Shown in pieces: positions 15,963-24,180 of a stretch of DNA of 42,516 nt. The DNA is from Clostridia bacterium. Lineage in GTDB: Bacteria > Bacillota > Clostridia > Lachnospirales > Lachnospiraceae. The notes beneath the pieces are model-generated. The model had not been told where the DNA came from. It saw only the letters and a program-made list of their open reading frames with translations, and did no database searches. The position numbers and the translations under genes are program-made. How positions within the stretch are numbered: position 1 is the first letter of the stretch; each line of letters begins with the position of its first letter. Where the stretch lies: positions 1-42,516 of the forward strand of contig CAJTDE010000036.1 in assembly GCA_910574835.1 (NCBI GenBank), in the 5' to 3' direction.

Positions 15963-16688
15963 ATGAAAAAAGCGCCTCTTTATATTACAATTGCTCAAGA
16001 TCTCATGGAACTGATCCAAAATGGAACTCTGCGCTCCGGCGAACAGCTTATGACGGAAGCCCAGCTCTGCGAGAAATACCAAGTGAGCCGCATGACTGCT
16101 AACAAAGCCCTATCCACCCTTGTAGCCCAGGGATACATCAACCGCACAGCAGGAAAAGGGAGCTTTGTGCTGGAGCCAAAGGTTACAAAAGACATCGGAG
16201 CTTCCAATATCAGCAGCTTTTCCCGGGACATGGCCTCAGTAGGTAAAAACCCCGGCGCCATCCTGGTAGAATACCGCGTTATGCGGGCGGAAGAAGCTCC
16301 CCTGGCCGCAGAACGCCTTCAGCTTGCAAAGCAGGAACTGATGCACTATATTTTCCGTATCCGTACCAGCGATAATGTCCGGATTGCCCTCAGCCACACT
16401 CATATCCCCTGCAAGTATCTTCCGGCTCTGGATGTAACCATTCTGGAAGGCTCCCTTTATGAATACCTTGACCAAACCTACCATATCCATCCCCGCGTAC
16501 TGGATTACAATTTCAACGCGCTTCTTTCTAACAAAAAGCAGCAGGAGCTATTGCAGACAGAGTCCTGCGCACTGTTGAAATCCAGTCACACCAGCACCAT
16601 TGAATCGGACATCCTTTTTGAATATACGGAAACCTACTATGTAGGCAACCGATACACTTATCACTTTTCGAGGACGACAGAAGCATGA
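15963..16688 (+). CDS. GntR family transcriptional regulator with UTRA domain
   Basis: This 241-residue regulator has an N-terminal winged helix (about residues 5-70: GEQLMTEAQLCEKYQVSR, MTANKALSTLVAQGYI, GKGSFV) and a C-terminal UTRA ligand-binding domain. It belongs to the HutC-like branch, which usually senses a sugar phosphate or amino acid derivative. The start at 15963 has AGGAG a few bases upstream; a longer frame from 15915 has no ribosome site. It is divergent from the PTS operon and overlaps the HAD gene by ATGA. It likely represses the PTS operon until the imported sugar phosphate appears. Confidence 0.9.
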   Translation: MKKAPLYITIAQDLMELIQNGTLRSGEQLMTEAQLCEKYQVSRMTANKALSTLVAQGYINRTAGKGSFVLEPKVTKDIGASNISSFSRDMASVGKNPGAILVEYRVMRAEEAPLAAERLQLAKQELMHYIFRIRTSDNVRIALSHTHIPCKYLPALDVTILEGSLYEYLDQTYHIHPRVLDYNFNALLSNKKQQELLQTESCALLKSSHTSTIESDILFEYTETYYVGNRYTYHFSRTTEA

Positions 16689-17455
16689 TAAAAGCAATAT
16701 TTTTCGACATTGACGGAACACTGTACTCCCACAAAAACCATCAGATTCCAAAAAGCGCTCTTAACGCCTTAATGCAGCTTCGAACGCAGGGGATTCTTCT
16801 ATTTATATCAACCGGGAGACATATGATTATGATTGAACACCTTCTGGGCAGCCAGTTCCTGTTTGACGGCTACGTATCTTTGACCGGTCAGATTTGCCTC
16901 AACCGCGAGAAGGAAATTTTTTACAGGAATCCCATCTGCCAAGAAGATACAAAGAAAATTATAGAATTTTTCAATAAGAAAACGGTTCCTCTTACCTTAA
17001 TGGAAGAAAACCGCCGGTACATCAACTTTGACAGCAGCGAGGCCGGAGACGTTTTAAAAACGCTTTCCTCCTTCTCTCCCCCTGTGGAAGCCTATCATGG
17101 CGGAGCGCTCTACCAGGTATCCGGCTTTCTTCGTGAAGAGGATGCAGAAGAACTGCTCTCACCTCTTACAAGCTGCAAATATACGATGTGGAACGACGGC
17201 GCAATCGACATTATCCCCGCAGACGGCGGCAAAACCACAGGTATCCGGAGGCTTCTGGAATACTATCATCTAAGTGCCGACAGCATCATGTCCTTCGGCG
17301 ACGGAGACAACGACGCCGACATGTTGGAATTTGCCCAAATCGGCGTAGCTATGGGAAATGCATCCCCAAAAGCCAAAGAAGCCGCCGACTACACCACAAC
17401 AGATATAGACGACGGCGGAATTGCCAATGCATTGAAGCATTTTCATCTATTATAA
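16685..17455 (+). CDS. Cof-type HAD-IIB family phosphatase
   Basis: This 256-residue haloacid dehalogenase-family hydrolase has motif I FFDIDGTLYS (catalytic Asp8 and Asp10), motif II FISTGR, a type-IIB cap, and motif IV FGDGDNDADML followed by VAMGNASPKAKEAADY. Such enzymes dephosphorylate sugar phosphates or flavin-type cofactors. The ATG overlaps the GntR stop (ATGA), so the two are co-translated. Its position in the regulator transcript of a PTS locus suggests overflow or detoxification of the imported sugar phosphate, but this is inference. Confidence 0.9.
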   Translation: MIKAIFFDIDGTLYSHKNHQIPKSALNALMQLRTQGILLFISTGRHMIMIEHLLGSQFLFDGYVSLTGQICLNREKEIFYRNPICQEDTKKIIEFFNKKTVPLTLMEENRRYINFDSSEAGDVLKTLSSFSPPVEAYHGGALYQVSGFLREEDAEELLSPLTSCKYTMWNDGAIDIIPADGGKTTGIRRLLEYYHLSADSIMSFGDGDNDADMLEFAQIGVAMGNASPKAKEAADYTTTDIDDGGIANALKHFHLL

Positions 17456-17520
17456 AAGACCAATCCGATTGCTCCGCTTATCCTGAATGGACAGACATTT
17501 ATGAATACCTATCTCAACAA

Positions 17521-17565
17521 ACGGACGCCGCCGGGAAAGAAAATCCCTTTCCCGGCGGCGTCCGT
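17521..17565. terminator. Strong bidirectional hairpin
   Basis: A perfect 19-bp GC-rich stem (17521-17539 with 17547-17565) and a 7-nt loop lie between the convergent HAD and TepA-like genes. The minus strand continues TTGTTGAG, so the T-run is weak. Confidence 0.75.
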
Positions 17566-17585
17566 CCTTATAAGCCGTCTTCTCA

Positions 17586-18302
17586 TTACAATGATTCTTT
17601 CTCAATCAATTCCCTCAGCTTCCCAAAGGCGTCCTTAATTCCCCCAACCTCATTAATCACCCCTTCTTCTACCGCCTGCTTTCCGACTAAGACGGAACCC
17701 ACATCCTTCGTAAGCTGCCCTGTCTCCAGCATCAGCTTCAGAAGCCGTTCCTCCGAAATCCCGCTGTGAGAAGTAATAAATCCTGCAATCCGATCCTGTA
17801 TCTTCTGAAAATAGTCAAAGGTCTGCGCCACCCCGATTATCAGCCCTGTCATGCGCACCGGATGAATCATCATAGTGCCCGTAGGCACAATAAAAGAATA
17901 ATCTGTTGATACCGCCAGCGGCACCCCGATAGAATGGCTTCCCCCAAGAACTAATGAAACTGTCGGCTTACTCAAAGAGGCAATCATCTCCGCAATAGCA
18001 AGCCCCGACTCCACATCGCCGCCCACCGTATTGATCAGCACCAGAAGTCCCTGAATGGTTTTACTGTCCTCCAAAGCCGCAAGCTGGGGAATCACATGCT
18101 CATACTTGGTTGTCTTGGAATTGGAGGGCAGACATTCATGACCCTCAATCTCACCGATGATATTTAAGAGATGAATCTTCGCCTCCCCGTCCTCCAAGGT
18201 AAGCTGTCCATATTCCTCCACCTGCTTATCCTGCCGCTCCTGCTTCTCTTCTGTCTTATTCTCCTCCTGGTTCTGATTTTTTTCCTTCTTATTCTCGCTC
18301 AT
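17586..18302 (-). CDS. tepA: ClpP-like serine protease, TepA family
   Basis: This 238-residue protein has the ClpP/crotonase fold. A long charged, glutamine-rich N-terminus (about residues 1-35) precedes the catalytic region. INTVGGDVESGLAIAEMI holds the oxyanion segment, GGSHSIGVPLA the nucleophile serine, and MMIHPVRM the histidine. TepA of B. subtilis aids protein translocation and cleaves signal-peptide remnants. No Clp ATPase gene is nearby. The start is the ATG before SENKKEKN (18302), with GAGG upstream. The frame runs 22 codons further, but that part translates a hairpin repeat. It is separated from metY by a repeat array. Confidence 0.85.
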   Translation of the reverse strand: MSENKKEKNQNQEENKTEEKQERQDKQVEEYGQLTLEDGEAKIHLLNIIGEIEGHECLPSNSKTTKYEHVIPQLAALEDSKTIQGLLVLINTVGGDVESGLAIAEMIASLSKPTVSLVLGGSHSIGVPLAVSTDYSFIVPTGTMMIHPVRMTGLIIGVAQTFDYFQKIQDRIAGFITSHSGISEERLLKLMLETGQLTKDVGSVLVGKQAVEEGVINEVGGIKDAFGKLRELIEKESL

Positions 18303-18342
18303 AAATAAAATCAGCCTCGCTTCCCATACAATTTGTATATTA

Positions 18343-18540
18343 GTATACCCTGCGGGTATCCTGTTCATACATATCCCTTCGGGATAGGCGGACTTCGTCC
18401 GTCAAGGTATACCCTAGCGGGTACCCCATTAATGCATATCCCTCCGGGATAGGCGGACTTCGTCCGTCAAGGTATACCCTAACGGGTACCCCATTAATGC
18501 ATATCCCTCCGGGATAGGCGGACTTCGTCCGTCAAGGTAT
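18343..18540. repeat. Tandem array of three 64-65 bp triple-hairpin units
   Basis: The units are 18343-18406, 18407-18471 and 18472-18536, with a partial GTAT after them. Each holds three small inverted repeats: ACCC..GGGT, ATCCC-TYC-GGGAT and GGCGGAC-TTC-GTCCGTC. Units 2 and 3 are almost identical, and unit 1 differs in the linker. The array fills most of the 304-bp gap between metY and the protease gene. No promoter or ORF of its own was seen. Confidence 0.88.
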
Positions 18541-18606
18541 GGAAAGTAAGACTGATTTTTATTTTACACAATATTCCTATATACTTTTGCCCGCAGCGCT
18601 TAAATC

Positions 18607-19878
18607 CTACGCCTGTTCCAAAGCCTGCTTAAGATCCGCTATAATATCCTCCGGATTCTCAATTCCCACGGAAAGCCGAATCATTCCCGGCGTCACGCCC
18701 GCCTCCGCAAGCTGCTCGTCCGTCATCTGCCTGTGCGTGTGGCTGGCCGGATGAAGAACACAGGTACGTGCGTCCGCCACATGGGTCACAATAGCCGCCA
18801 GCTTCAAGCTGTCCATAAAGCGCACCGCTTCCTCGCGACCGCCCTTTAAGCCAAAGGAAATCACACCGCAGGTACCTTTTGGCATATATTTTTGCGCCAA
18901 AGCGTAGTAAGGATCGTCCTTTAATCCCGCAAAGTTCACAAACTCCACCTTCTCATGTCCGTGAAGATACTCCGCTGCCGCCTTTGCATTGCTGCAATGC
19001 CGCTCCACTCTAAGAGCCAATGTCTCCAGACCCACATTCAGAAGAAATGCATTCATTGGAGCGGGAATACTTCCCAGATCGCGCATTAGCTGGGCTGTAG
19101 CCTTCGTAATATAAGCCAGCTTCCCAAACTGCTGTGTATACACCACACCATGATAAGTCGGGTCCGGCGTAGTCAGTCCCGGGAACTTATCCTTGTGAGC
19201 GTCCCAATCAAAATTGCCGCTGTCCACTATGCAGCCGCCTACCGCCATCCCGTGGCCGTCCATGTATTTTGTCGTAGAATGAGTTACAATGTCCGCCCCC
19301 CATTCAAAAGGACGGCAGTTGATGGGTGTTGCAAAGGTATTGTCCACAATCAGCGGACATCCGTAGCTGTGAGCCAGACGTGCAAACTTCTCAATGTCCA
19401 GAACCACCAGAGCCGGATTCGCAATGGTTTCTCCTACCACCGCTTTTGTATTGGGGCGAAAAGCCGCCTCAATCTCTTCCTCGGAGGCGTCCGGGTCCAC
19501 AAAGGTACACTCGATTCCCATCTTTTTTAAAGTAGCGGCATACAGATTAAAAGTGCCTCCGTATACCTTGGCAGAGCACACCAGATGATCCCCCGCCTCG
19601 CAGATATTGGTCACCGCATAGAAATTAGCCGCTTGTCCGGAGGAAGTAAGCATGGCGGCCACGCCGCCCTCCAGCTCTGCAATCTTAGCCGCCACACAGT
19701 CATTGGTGGGATTTTGCAGACGTGTATAAAAATACCCGTTGTCCTCCAGTGCGAAAAGACGCCCCATTTCTTCCGTAGTATCGTATTTAAAAGTCGTGCT
19801 CTGATAAATAGGCAAAACCCTGGGTTCTCCCTTTTTCGGCTTCCAGCCGCCCTGAATGCAGATGGTATCCTGTCTCAT
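18607..19878 (-). CDS. metY: O-acetylhomoserine sulfhydrylase (MetY type)
   Basis: This 423-residue PLP enzyme makes homocysteine (or methionine with methanethiol) from O-acetylhomoserine and sulfide. The PLP lysine is K204 in VTHSTTKYMDGHG. The cofactor pocket is seen in SSGQAANFYA (about 79-88) and LIVDNTFATP. The insert length fits the O-acetylhomoserine branch rather than cystathionine gamma-synthase. GGGAGG lies 8 nt before the ATG, and the start overlaps the upstream CFI-box gene by ATGA. It is the last gene of a yebC-CFI-metY transcript. No S-box riboswitch was seen upstream. Confidence 0.93.
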   Translation of the reverse strand: MRQDTICIQGGWKPKKGEPRVLPIYQSTTFKYDTTEEMGRLFALEDNGYFYTRLQNPTNDCVAAKIAELEGGVAAMLTSSGQAANFYAVTNICEAGDHLVCSAKVYGGTFNLYAATLKKMGIECTFVDPDASEEEIEAAFRPNTKAVVGETIANPALVVLDIEKFARLAHSYGCPLIVDNTFATPINCRPFEWGADIVTHSTTKYMDGHGMAVGGCIVDSGNFDWDAHKDKFPGLTTPDPTYHGVVYTQQFGKLAYITKATAQLMRDLGSIPAPMNAFLLNVGLETLALRVERHCSNAKAAAEYLHGHEKVEFVNFAGLKDDPYYALAQKYMPKGTCGVISFGLKGGREEAVRFMDSLKLAAIVTHVADARTCVLHPASHTHRQMTDEQLAEAGVTPGMIRLSVGIENPEDIIADLKQALEQA

Positions 19879-20657
19879 GCCATATACCTCCCTTTCAGCT
19901 CATATACCATAGCCATATACTGCTCACGGCAGTCTTCCTTCTTTCCCGCCTCAATCAAATGTACGCAGGGCGCCAGATAATTCTGCCAGATTTCTTCGTA
20001 AACCTGCTCCGACGTCTCCGAACGCGCAATCCGGCTGACAATGGTAGGCGCAATGTTGTAATATTCCTTTACAAGCGCCGCTCCCTCCGGCGTGGAAAGA
20101 AGATATTGATCCCGGTAGTCGCGGAGAAGCTCCAGCTCATAGCAATTGTCCGCCTTCCCCTGGCTCTCGCACACGGCCGTTGTAATATAGCAGAGCTTCC
20201 TGTGAAAGCCCGTCTCAATCTTTTCATAACTTGCGCAGCCAATGGAGGTTTTAAAGGCAGTGTTCCATTTTTCCACGATAAGGTTCGTCAAAGGCTCTGC
20301 CGACTGCCCCTTTTTCTCCAAAATAGCCGGGAACGTATATACCGCAAGGGTCATATTGTAATCGGTCAGCTGTTCGCTGCGCTTCCCCTTCTTGGGAATC
20401 CGCTCCAGTTCAGCAGCGGCCTGGTCCACCAAGTGATCCGCAAGCTTATGCAGCCACTCCTCGTCAACTCCGTCCTCCTTCACATAAACCTTCTCAATTG
20501 CATCAATCACCTCTATGTATTTGCGAAGATACGCTTGAAAAGCCTCCGGATAGAGTGACTTCTTAAACGAACTCAGAGGATTCCCCGCCTGGAAAAGCAT
20601 GTCCTCCAATCCCTGCATAGCCTTGTTGTAATATTCCCCATATGCTACGATATCCAT
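19875..20657 (-). CDS. CFI-box domain protein of unknown function
   Basis: This 260-residue soluble protein is mostly helical. Near residues 155-205 it has a CFI-box-like segment: CYITTAVCESQGK, then LELLRDYRDQYLLSTPEG and LVKEYYNIAPTIV. In known CFI-box proteins this cysteine-led motif (C-F/Y-I-x-T-A) sits near the C-terminus and has no settled role. The upstream part holds acidic and helical sequence (VYVKEDGVDEEWLHKLADHL). The gene lies 6 nt after yebC and overlaps metY by ATGA, so it is embedded in that operon. I cannot assign a function. The conserved cysteines suggest metal binding or redox sensing, which would suit sulfur metabolism. Confidence 0.72.
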   Translation of the reverse strand: MDIVAYGEYYNKAMQGLEDMLFQAGNPLSSFKKSLYPEAFQAYLRKYIEVIDAIEKVYVKEDGVDEEWLHKLADHLVDQAAAELERIPKKGKRSEQLTDYNMTLAVYTFPAILEKKGQSAEPLTNLIVEKWNTAFKTSIGCASYEKIETGFHRKLCYITTAVCESQGKADNCYELELLRDYRDQYLLSTPEGAALVKEYYNIAPTIVSRIARSETSEQVYEEIWQNYLAPCVHLIEAGKKEDCREQYMAMVYELKGRYMA

Positions 20658-20663
20658 GTTGTT

Positions 20664-21392
20664 CTATTCCTCCCAATTGTGGTAGACATTCTGAACATCA
20701 TCATCCTCATCCAGAAGATCTAGAGTCTTTTGCAAATTCTTGATATCATTTTCATCCGTTAAGGTTACATATGTCTGAGGAATCATCGTCACCTCCGCCT
20801 CAGCCATCACAATTCCCTCTGCCTCCAACGCCTGGCGCACCTGGCTGAAGGAATCGGGGTCCGTGATAATCTCAAAGCTGTCCGCCTCCTCGGAGAAATC
20901 CTCCGCTCCCGCGTCCAAAGCCATCATCATCAGATCGTCGGAATCCATATCGCACTCTTCCCGATCTATGATAATCTGCCCCTTCTTGTCAAACATATAG
21001 GATACGCAGCCCTGAGTTCCCACAGAACCGTTTCCCTTGGTAAAGGCGCTCCGTACATTGGCCGCCGTCCGGTTCTTGTTATCTGTCAGAGCATCTACAA
21101 TAATTGCAATACCGCTGGGGCCGTAGCCTTCATAAGATACGTATTCATAATTCACGGCGCCGGCATTGCCCGCCGCCTTCTTAATTCCGCGATCAATCGT
21201 GTCGTTGGGCATATTATTCGCCTTGGCTTTTGCAATCACGTCACGAAGCCGGCTGTTGTTGGCCGGGTCCGCGCCGCCCTCCTTTACCGCTACCGCAATC
21301 TCACGGCCGATGATGGTAAATATCTTGCCTCTGGCCGCATCGTTCTTTTCCTTTTTATGCTTTATATTTGCAAACTTTGAATGTCCTGACAT
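20664..21392 (-). CDS. yebC: YebC/PmpR family protein
   Basis: This 242-residue protein begins with the family signature [16 protein letters not shown] and continues [46 protein letters not shown] and [17 protein letters not shown]. Family members were first described as transcriptional regulators. YebC-type members are now linked to relief of ribosome stalling at proline-rich stretches. AGGAG lies about 10 nt before the ATG. The acidic C-terminus ([19 protein letters not shown]) is typical. It is the first gene of the operon that includes the CFI-box gene and metY. Confidence 0.95.
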   Translation of the reverse strand: MSGHSKFANIKHKKEKNDAARGKIFTIIGREIAVAVKEGGADPANNSRLRDVIAKAKANNMPNDTIDRGIKKAAGNAGAVNYEYVSYEGYGPSGIAIIVDALTDNKNRTAANVRSAFTKGNGSVGTQGCVSYMFDKKGQIIIDREECDMDSDDLMMMALDAGAEDFSEEADSFEIITDPDSFSQVRQALEAEGIVMAEAEVTMIPQTYVTLTDENDIKNLQKTLDLLDEDDDVQNVYHNWEE

Positions 21393-21490
21393 AAATAAAC
21401 ACTCCTCTTCCTTTTGTTCTTTCGTCTCCGCGCTTCTCTCGGGCAGACACTTTTATCTATTCTAGCATTAATTTTCCGGGATGGCAAGCA

Positions 21491-21838
21491 TTATGTATCC
21501 AACTCCAGACTTACCCGCAGAGCTTCATTTACCCTGGACAAAAGCATGTCGTCCAGATGGCAGACCCTGTCCCGAAGGCGCTGTTTGTCAATGGTCCTAA
21601 GCTGTTCCAGCAGTATCACGGAATCCTTTACTATCTGACATTGTCTGGTGCTCAGCTCCACATGAGTCGGAAGCTTTGCCTTATTCATCTTTGATGTAAT
21701 CGCCGCCACAATCACCGTGGGGCTATGGCGGTTGCCCATATCGTTCTGAATCACCAGAACGGGACGGATACCCCCCTGTTCAGATCCCACCACAGGGCGG
21801 AGATCCGCATAATATACATCTCCTCGCCTGATTACCAA
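21491..21838 (-). CDS. ndoA: MazF/NdoA-type endoribonuclease toxin
   Basis: This 115-residue PemK/MazF-family mRNA interferase is close to B. subtilis Ndo[59 protein letters not shown] and [15 protein letters not shown]. The chosen start is a TTG at 21838, with GGAG 10 nt upstream. A GTG three codons earlier would abut the ribosome site. In Bacillus the antitoxin gene lies between alr and ndoA. Here the 107-bp gap holds a terminator and no antitoxin ORF. The antitoxin may be elsewhere in the genome or be replaced by another control. Confidence 0.92.
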   Translation of the reverse strand: MVIRRGDVYYADLRPVVGSEQGGIRPVLVIQNDMGNRHSPTVIVAAITSKMNKAKLPTHVELSTRQCQIVKDSVILLEQLRTIDKQRLRDRVCHLDDMLLSRVNEALRVSLELDT

Positions 21839-21905
21839 TTTTCTCACACTCCGATTTTCTGAAATTCATTTGGCTTTGTACTGCCAGCCATATCGAAAGT
21901 ATTTC

Positions 21906-21933
21906 CAAAAAAATCGGATGTATTCAGTATCCG
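21906..21933 (-). terminator. Terminator of alr
   Basis: On the minus strand CGGAT pairs with ATCCG around a 9-nt loop, and ATTTTTTT follows. It separates alr from the toxin gene. Confidence 0.7.
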
Positions 21934-21945
21934 CTTATGTTTGCA

Positions 21946-23142
21946 TTATTCCTGTATTTCAGACCGATAGATTCTCGGCACCCGCTTATTGATATCGCAG
22001 ACAAATTCATAATTAAAGCGTCCGGACAGCCCGCACAAAACCTCTAAAGGAAGCTCTTCATCCCCGTCTCGTCCAAAGAGCGTAACCTCCATGCCCTGCT
22101 CCGCCTCCGGAATGTCTGTCACATCTACCATCATCTGATCCATACAGACACGTCCCCGAATCGGCGCTTTCTTTCCGCCGATCAATACATACCCCTTATT
22201 GGAAAGGCTTCTTGGATATCCATCTCCATAGCCCACCGGGATCGTAGCGATCCGCCGAACGGAATCGGCCCGATAGATTCCGCCGTAGCTCACCTCGGTT
22301 CCGGGAGCAATCTCCTTGATGTGAATGATACGGCTCTTAAGCTCCATTGCCGGCGTCAGCGGCATCTCGGATCGGCGAACCTCGTCGGAGGGGTACAGCC
22401 CGTAGAGAATGATTCCCGCCCGGACCATATTCCACTCCGCTTCCTTTAAGTCCATAATCCCGGCGCTGTTGGAACAGTGACAGATGGAAAAGGCAAGCCC
22501 CGCCTGGCGGCATTTTTCCTCAAAAGCCTGAAAGCGGGCAATCTGGCTGTTTGCGGAGGCTTTATCTTCCTCATCCGCCCGGGCAAAATGAGTAAACAAT
22601 CCCTCCAAGCGAATACCCGGAAGTCCGGCAAGGATCAAAAGCTCCTCAACGCTTTGTTCCGTATCCGCAAAGCCTATGCGGCTCATACCCGTATCGACTT
22701 TAATATGTACCGGTATCACAACCTTCTTTCCCAACCGCGCCCCCTGCTTCAGCGCCGCATCAGACAAGGCTTTTCCTGACTCCAGGCTGTAAACCGCAGG
22801 GCGAACCTGCGTATAGCAGATTCCGTCCGATTCCTCCTCTTCCAAAATCTCTGCCAGGCGTCCGCACTCCTCGGGATAGGTATAACCTAAAATCAGAAGA
22901 GGCTTTTTGATCCCTTTTTCATAAAGCTCCAAAGCCTCCTCCAGTGTAGCGGCCGCAAATCCCCACAAATATTCCTTCTTTTCTATATGAGCCGCAATTT
23001 CCGCAGCCCCATGCCCATAAGCATCTGTTTTTATAACTGCCGCTATTTTCGTTTCTTCGGATAAGCTTTTGTGAATTTTTTCCAAATTGGCTTCAACGGC
23101 GTCCAAATCAACAAATGCCCCGACGCGTGTAAACATACTCAT
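21946..23142 (-). CDS. alr: Alanine racemase
   Basis: This 398-residue PLP enzyme converts L- to D-alanine for peptidoglycan. The PLP lysine is K38 in AAVIKTDAYGHGA. The second catalytic residue is the Tyr of EVSYGGIYR, and GRVCMDQMMVDVTD is also typical. The start is set at 23142 (MSMFTRVG), which has AGGAAGGA about 10 nt upstream. The frame runs 21 codons further without a better ribosome site. It follows rex on the same strand with a gap of about 150 bp, and ends at a terminator before the toxin gene. Confidence 0.95.
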   Translation of the reverse strand: MSMFTRVGAFVDLDAVEANLEKIHKSLSEETKIAAVIKTDAYGHGAAEIAAHIEKKEYLWGFAAATLEEALELYEKGIKKPLLILGYTYPEECGRLAEILEEEESDGICYTQVRPAVYSLESGKALSDAALKQGARLGKKVVIPVHIKVDTGMSRIGFADTEQSVEELLILAGLPGIRLEGLFTHFARADEEDKASANSQIARFQAFEEKCRQAGLAFSICHCSNSAGIMDLKEAEWNMVRAGIILYGLYPSDEVRRSEMPLTPAMELKSRIIHIKEIAPGTEVSYGGIYRADSVRRIATIPVGYGDGYPRSLSNKGYVLIGGKKAPIRGRVCMDQMMVDVTDIPEAEQGMEVTLFGRDGDEELPLEVLCGLSGRFNYEFVCDINKRVPRIYRSEIQE

Positions 23143-23289
23143 GATACTACAGTCCTTCCTCATTATTATAATATATGTCTGCCGGCCTTTCCGTGTCAGC
23201 CGCAAGGCTGAATTTTACATGGCAGAAGGGAACCGAAAGCCGCCTTTGGCTTTTCAGCTCCCCCTTATTTTTCAGGCTCAGCGCCCGTG

Positions 23290-23940
23290 TCATTCTTTTT
23301 CCGGATGCTCTTTTTCATACCGGTTGATATTGTAAGATAACTGCATCAGGCTTTCCGACAAATGCACATTCTCCACCAGCACATCCTCCGGCACCTGAAG
23401 GTCCACATGGGCAAAATTCCAGATAGCCTTAATTCCGTACTTTACCAAAAGCTCCGCCATCTCCGCCGCCTTAGACTTGGGCAGGGTGAGTGTTGCAATC
23501 TGTATATCCTGCTCCTTGATAAAGCTCTCCAGTTCCTCCAGCATATAGATCTGAATCCCTCTGACGCTCAGCCCCTTTAAAACGGGATTCACGTCAAAAA
23601 TCCCCTTAATTACAAAACCTTTCTTCTCAAAGGACACGTAATTGGCCAATGCCTGGCCTAAATTTCCGCCTCCTATAATGATCATATTATACTTTTTATC
23701 CAGTCCCAGGATCTTGCCGATTTCTTCATACAGATGCGCAACATTGTACCCGTATCCCTGCTGTCCGAAGCCGCCGAAATTATTTAGATCCTGTCGGATC
23801 TGTGATGCCGTCACATGCATCCTGTCGCTCAGCTCTCCGGAAGAAATACGTTCCACACCGCTCTCCATAATCTCACCCAGGTATCGGTAGTAACGCGGAA
23901 GTCTTTTGATGACTGCTTTTGAAATTTCCCGCTCTTCCAT
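23290..23940 (-). CDS. rex: Redox-sensing transcriptional repressor Rex
   Basis: This 216-residue repressor senses the NADH/NAD ratio and releases DNA when NADH is high. The N-terminal winged helix carries RISSGELSDRMHVTASQIRQ and DLNNFGGFGQQGYGY (about 30-65). The Rossmann domain has IIIGGGNLGQALANY near residue 90, and the domain-swap C-terminal helix holds SLMQLSYNINRYEK. It starts from a consensus promoter (24008-24036), and an inverted repeat just upstream resembles a Rex site, so it probably controls itself. In fermentative clostridia Rex governs alcohol, butyrate and hydrogenase genes. Confidence 0.95.
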   Translation of the reverse strand: MEEREISKAVIKRLPRYYRYLGEIMESGVERISSGELSDRMHVTASQIRQDLNNFGGFGQQGYGYNVAHLYEEIGKILGLDKKYNMIIIGGGNLGQALANYVSFEKKGFVIKGIFDVNPVLKGLSVRGIQIYMLEELESFIKEQDIQIATLTLPKSKAAEMAELLVKYGIKAIWNFAHVDLQVPEDVLVENVHLSESLMQLSYNINRYEKEHPEKE

Positions 23941-24007
23941 TGGAACACCGCCCCCGTTAAATATTTTCTATCGCTGCGTTATTTATTTACAGCTTCATTC
24001 AGGTATC

Positions 24008-24036
24008 ATTATATCGGTCGTCCAAGGGGTTGTCAA
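24008..24036 (-). promoter_or_regulatory. rex promoter
   Basis: On the minus strand TTGACA (24031-24036) and TATAAT (24008-24013) are spaced by exactly 17 bp, a full sigma-A consensus, 68 nt before the rex ATG. Confidence 0.85.
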
Positions 24037-24041
24037 TGACT

Positions 24042-24059
24042 TTGTAGGATTTTTCACAA
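24042..24059. promoter_or_regulatory. Putative Rex operator
   Basis: On the minus strand the 18-mer reads TTGTGA-AAAATC-CTACAA. The left half matches the Rex consensus TTGTGANNNNNNTCACAA perfectly, and the right half matches at 4 of 6. It sits between the -35 boxes of the divergent rex and ABC-F promoters. Confidence 0.5.
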
Positions 24060-24064
24060 ACTAT

Positions 24065-24092
24065 TTGACTTTTTCCTTTTGTCCTTTATAAT
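24065..24092 (+). promoter_or_regulatory. ABC-F gene promoter
   Basis: TTGACT (24065-24070) and TATAAT (24087-24092) are spaced by 16 bp, about 90 nt before the ABC-F start. Confidence 0.65.
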
Positions 24093-24180
24093 ATAGGATA
24101 GTTAGTTACGGCCCCTACAGCGGCCGGCAACAATCCTTATGCCGTTTTCAGGCAATCAGAAAGCTGAGGTTTTAATTACT

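Noticed and set aside
18303-18368. Longer N-terminus of the TepA-like protease
   Set aside because: The added codons translate the first hairpin unit of the repeat array. The ATG at 18302 begins the typical charged N-terminus.
18343-18540. Tandem repeats that could be taken for a CRISPR array
   Set aside because: The units are contiguous, made of palindromes, and have no variable spacers. No cas gene is in the window.
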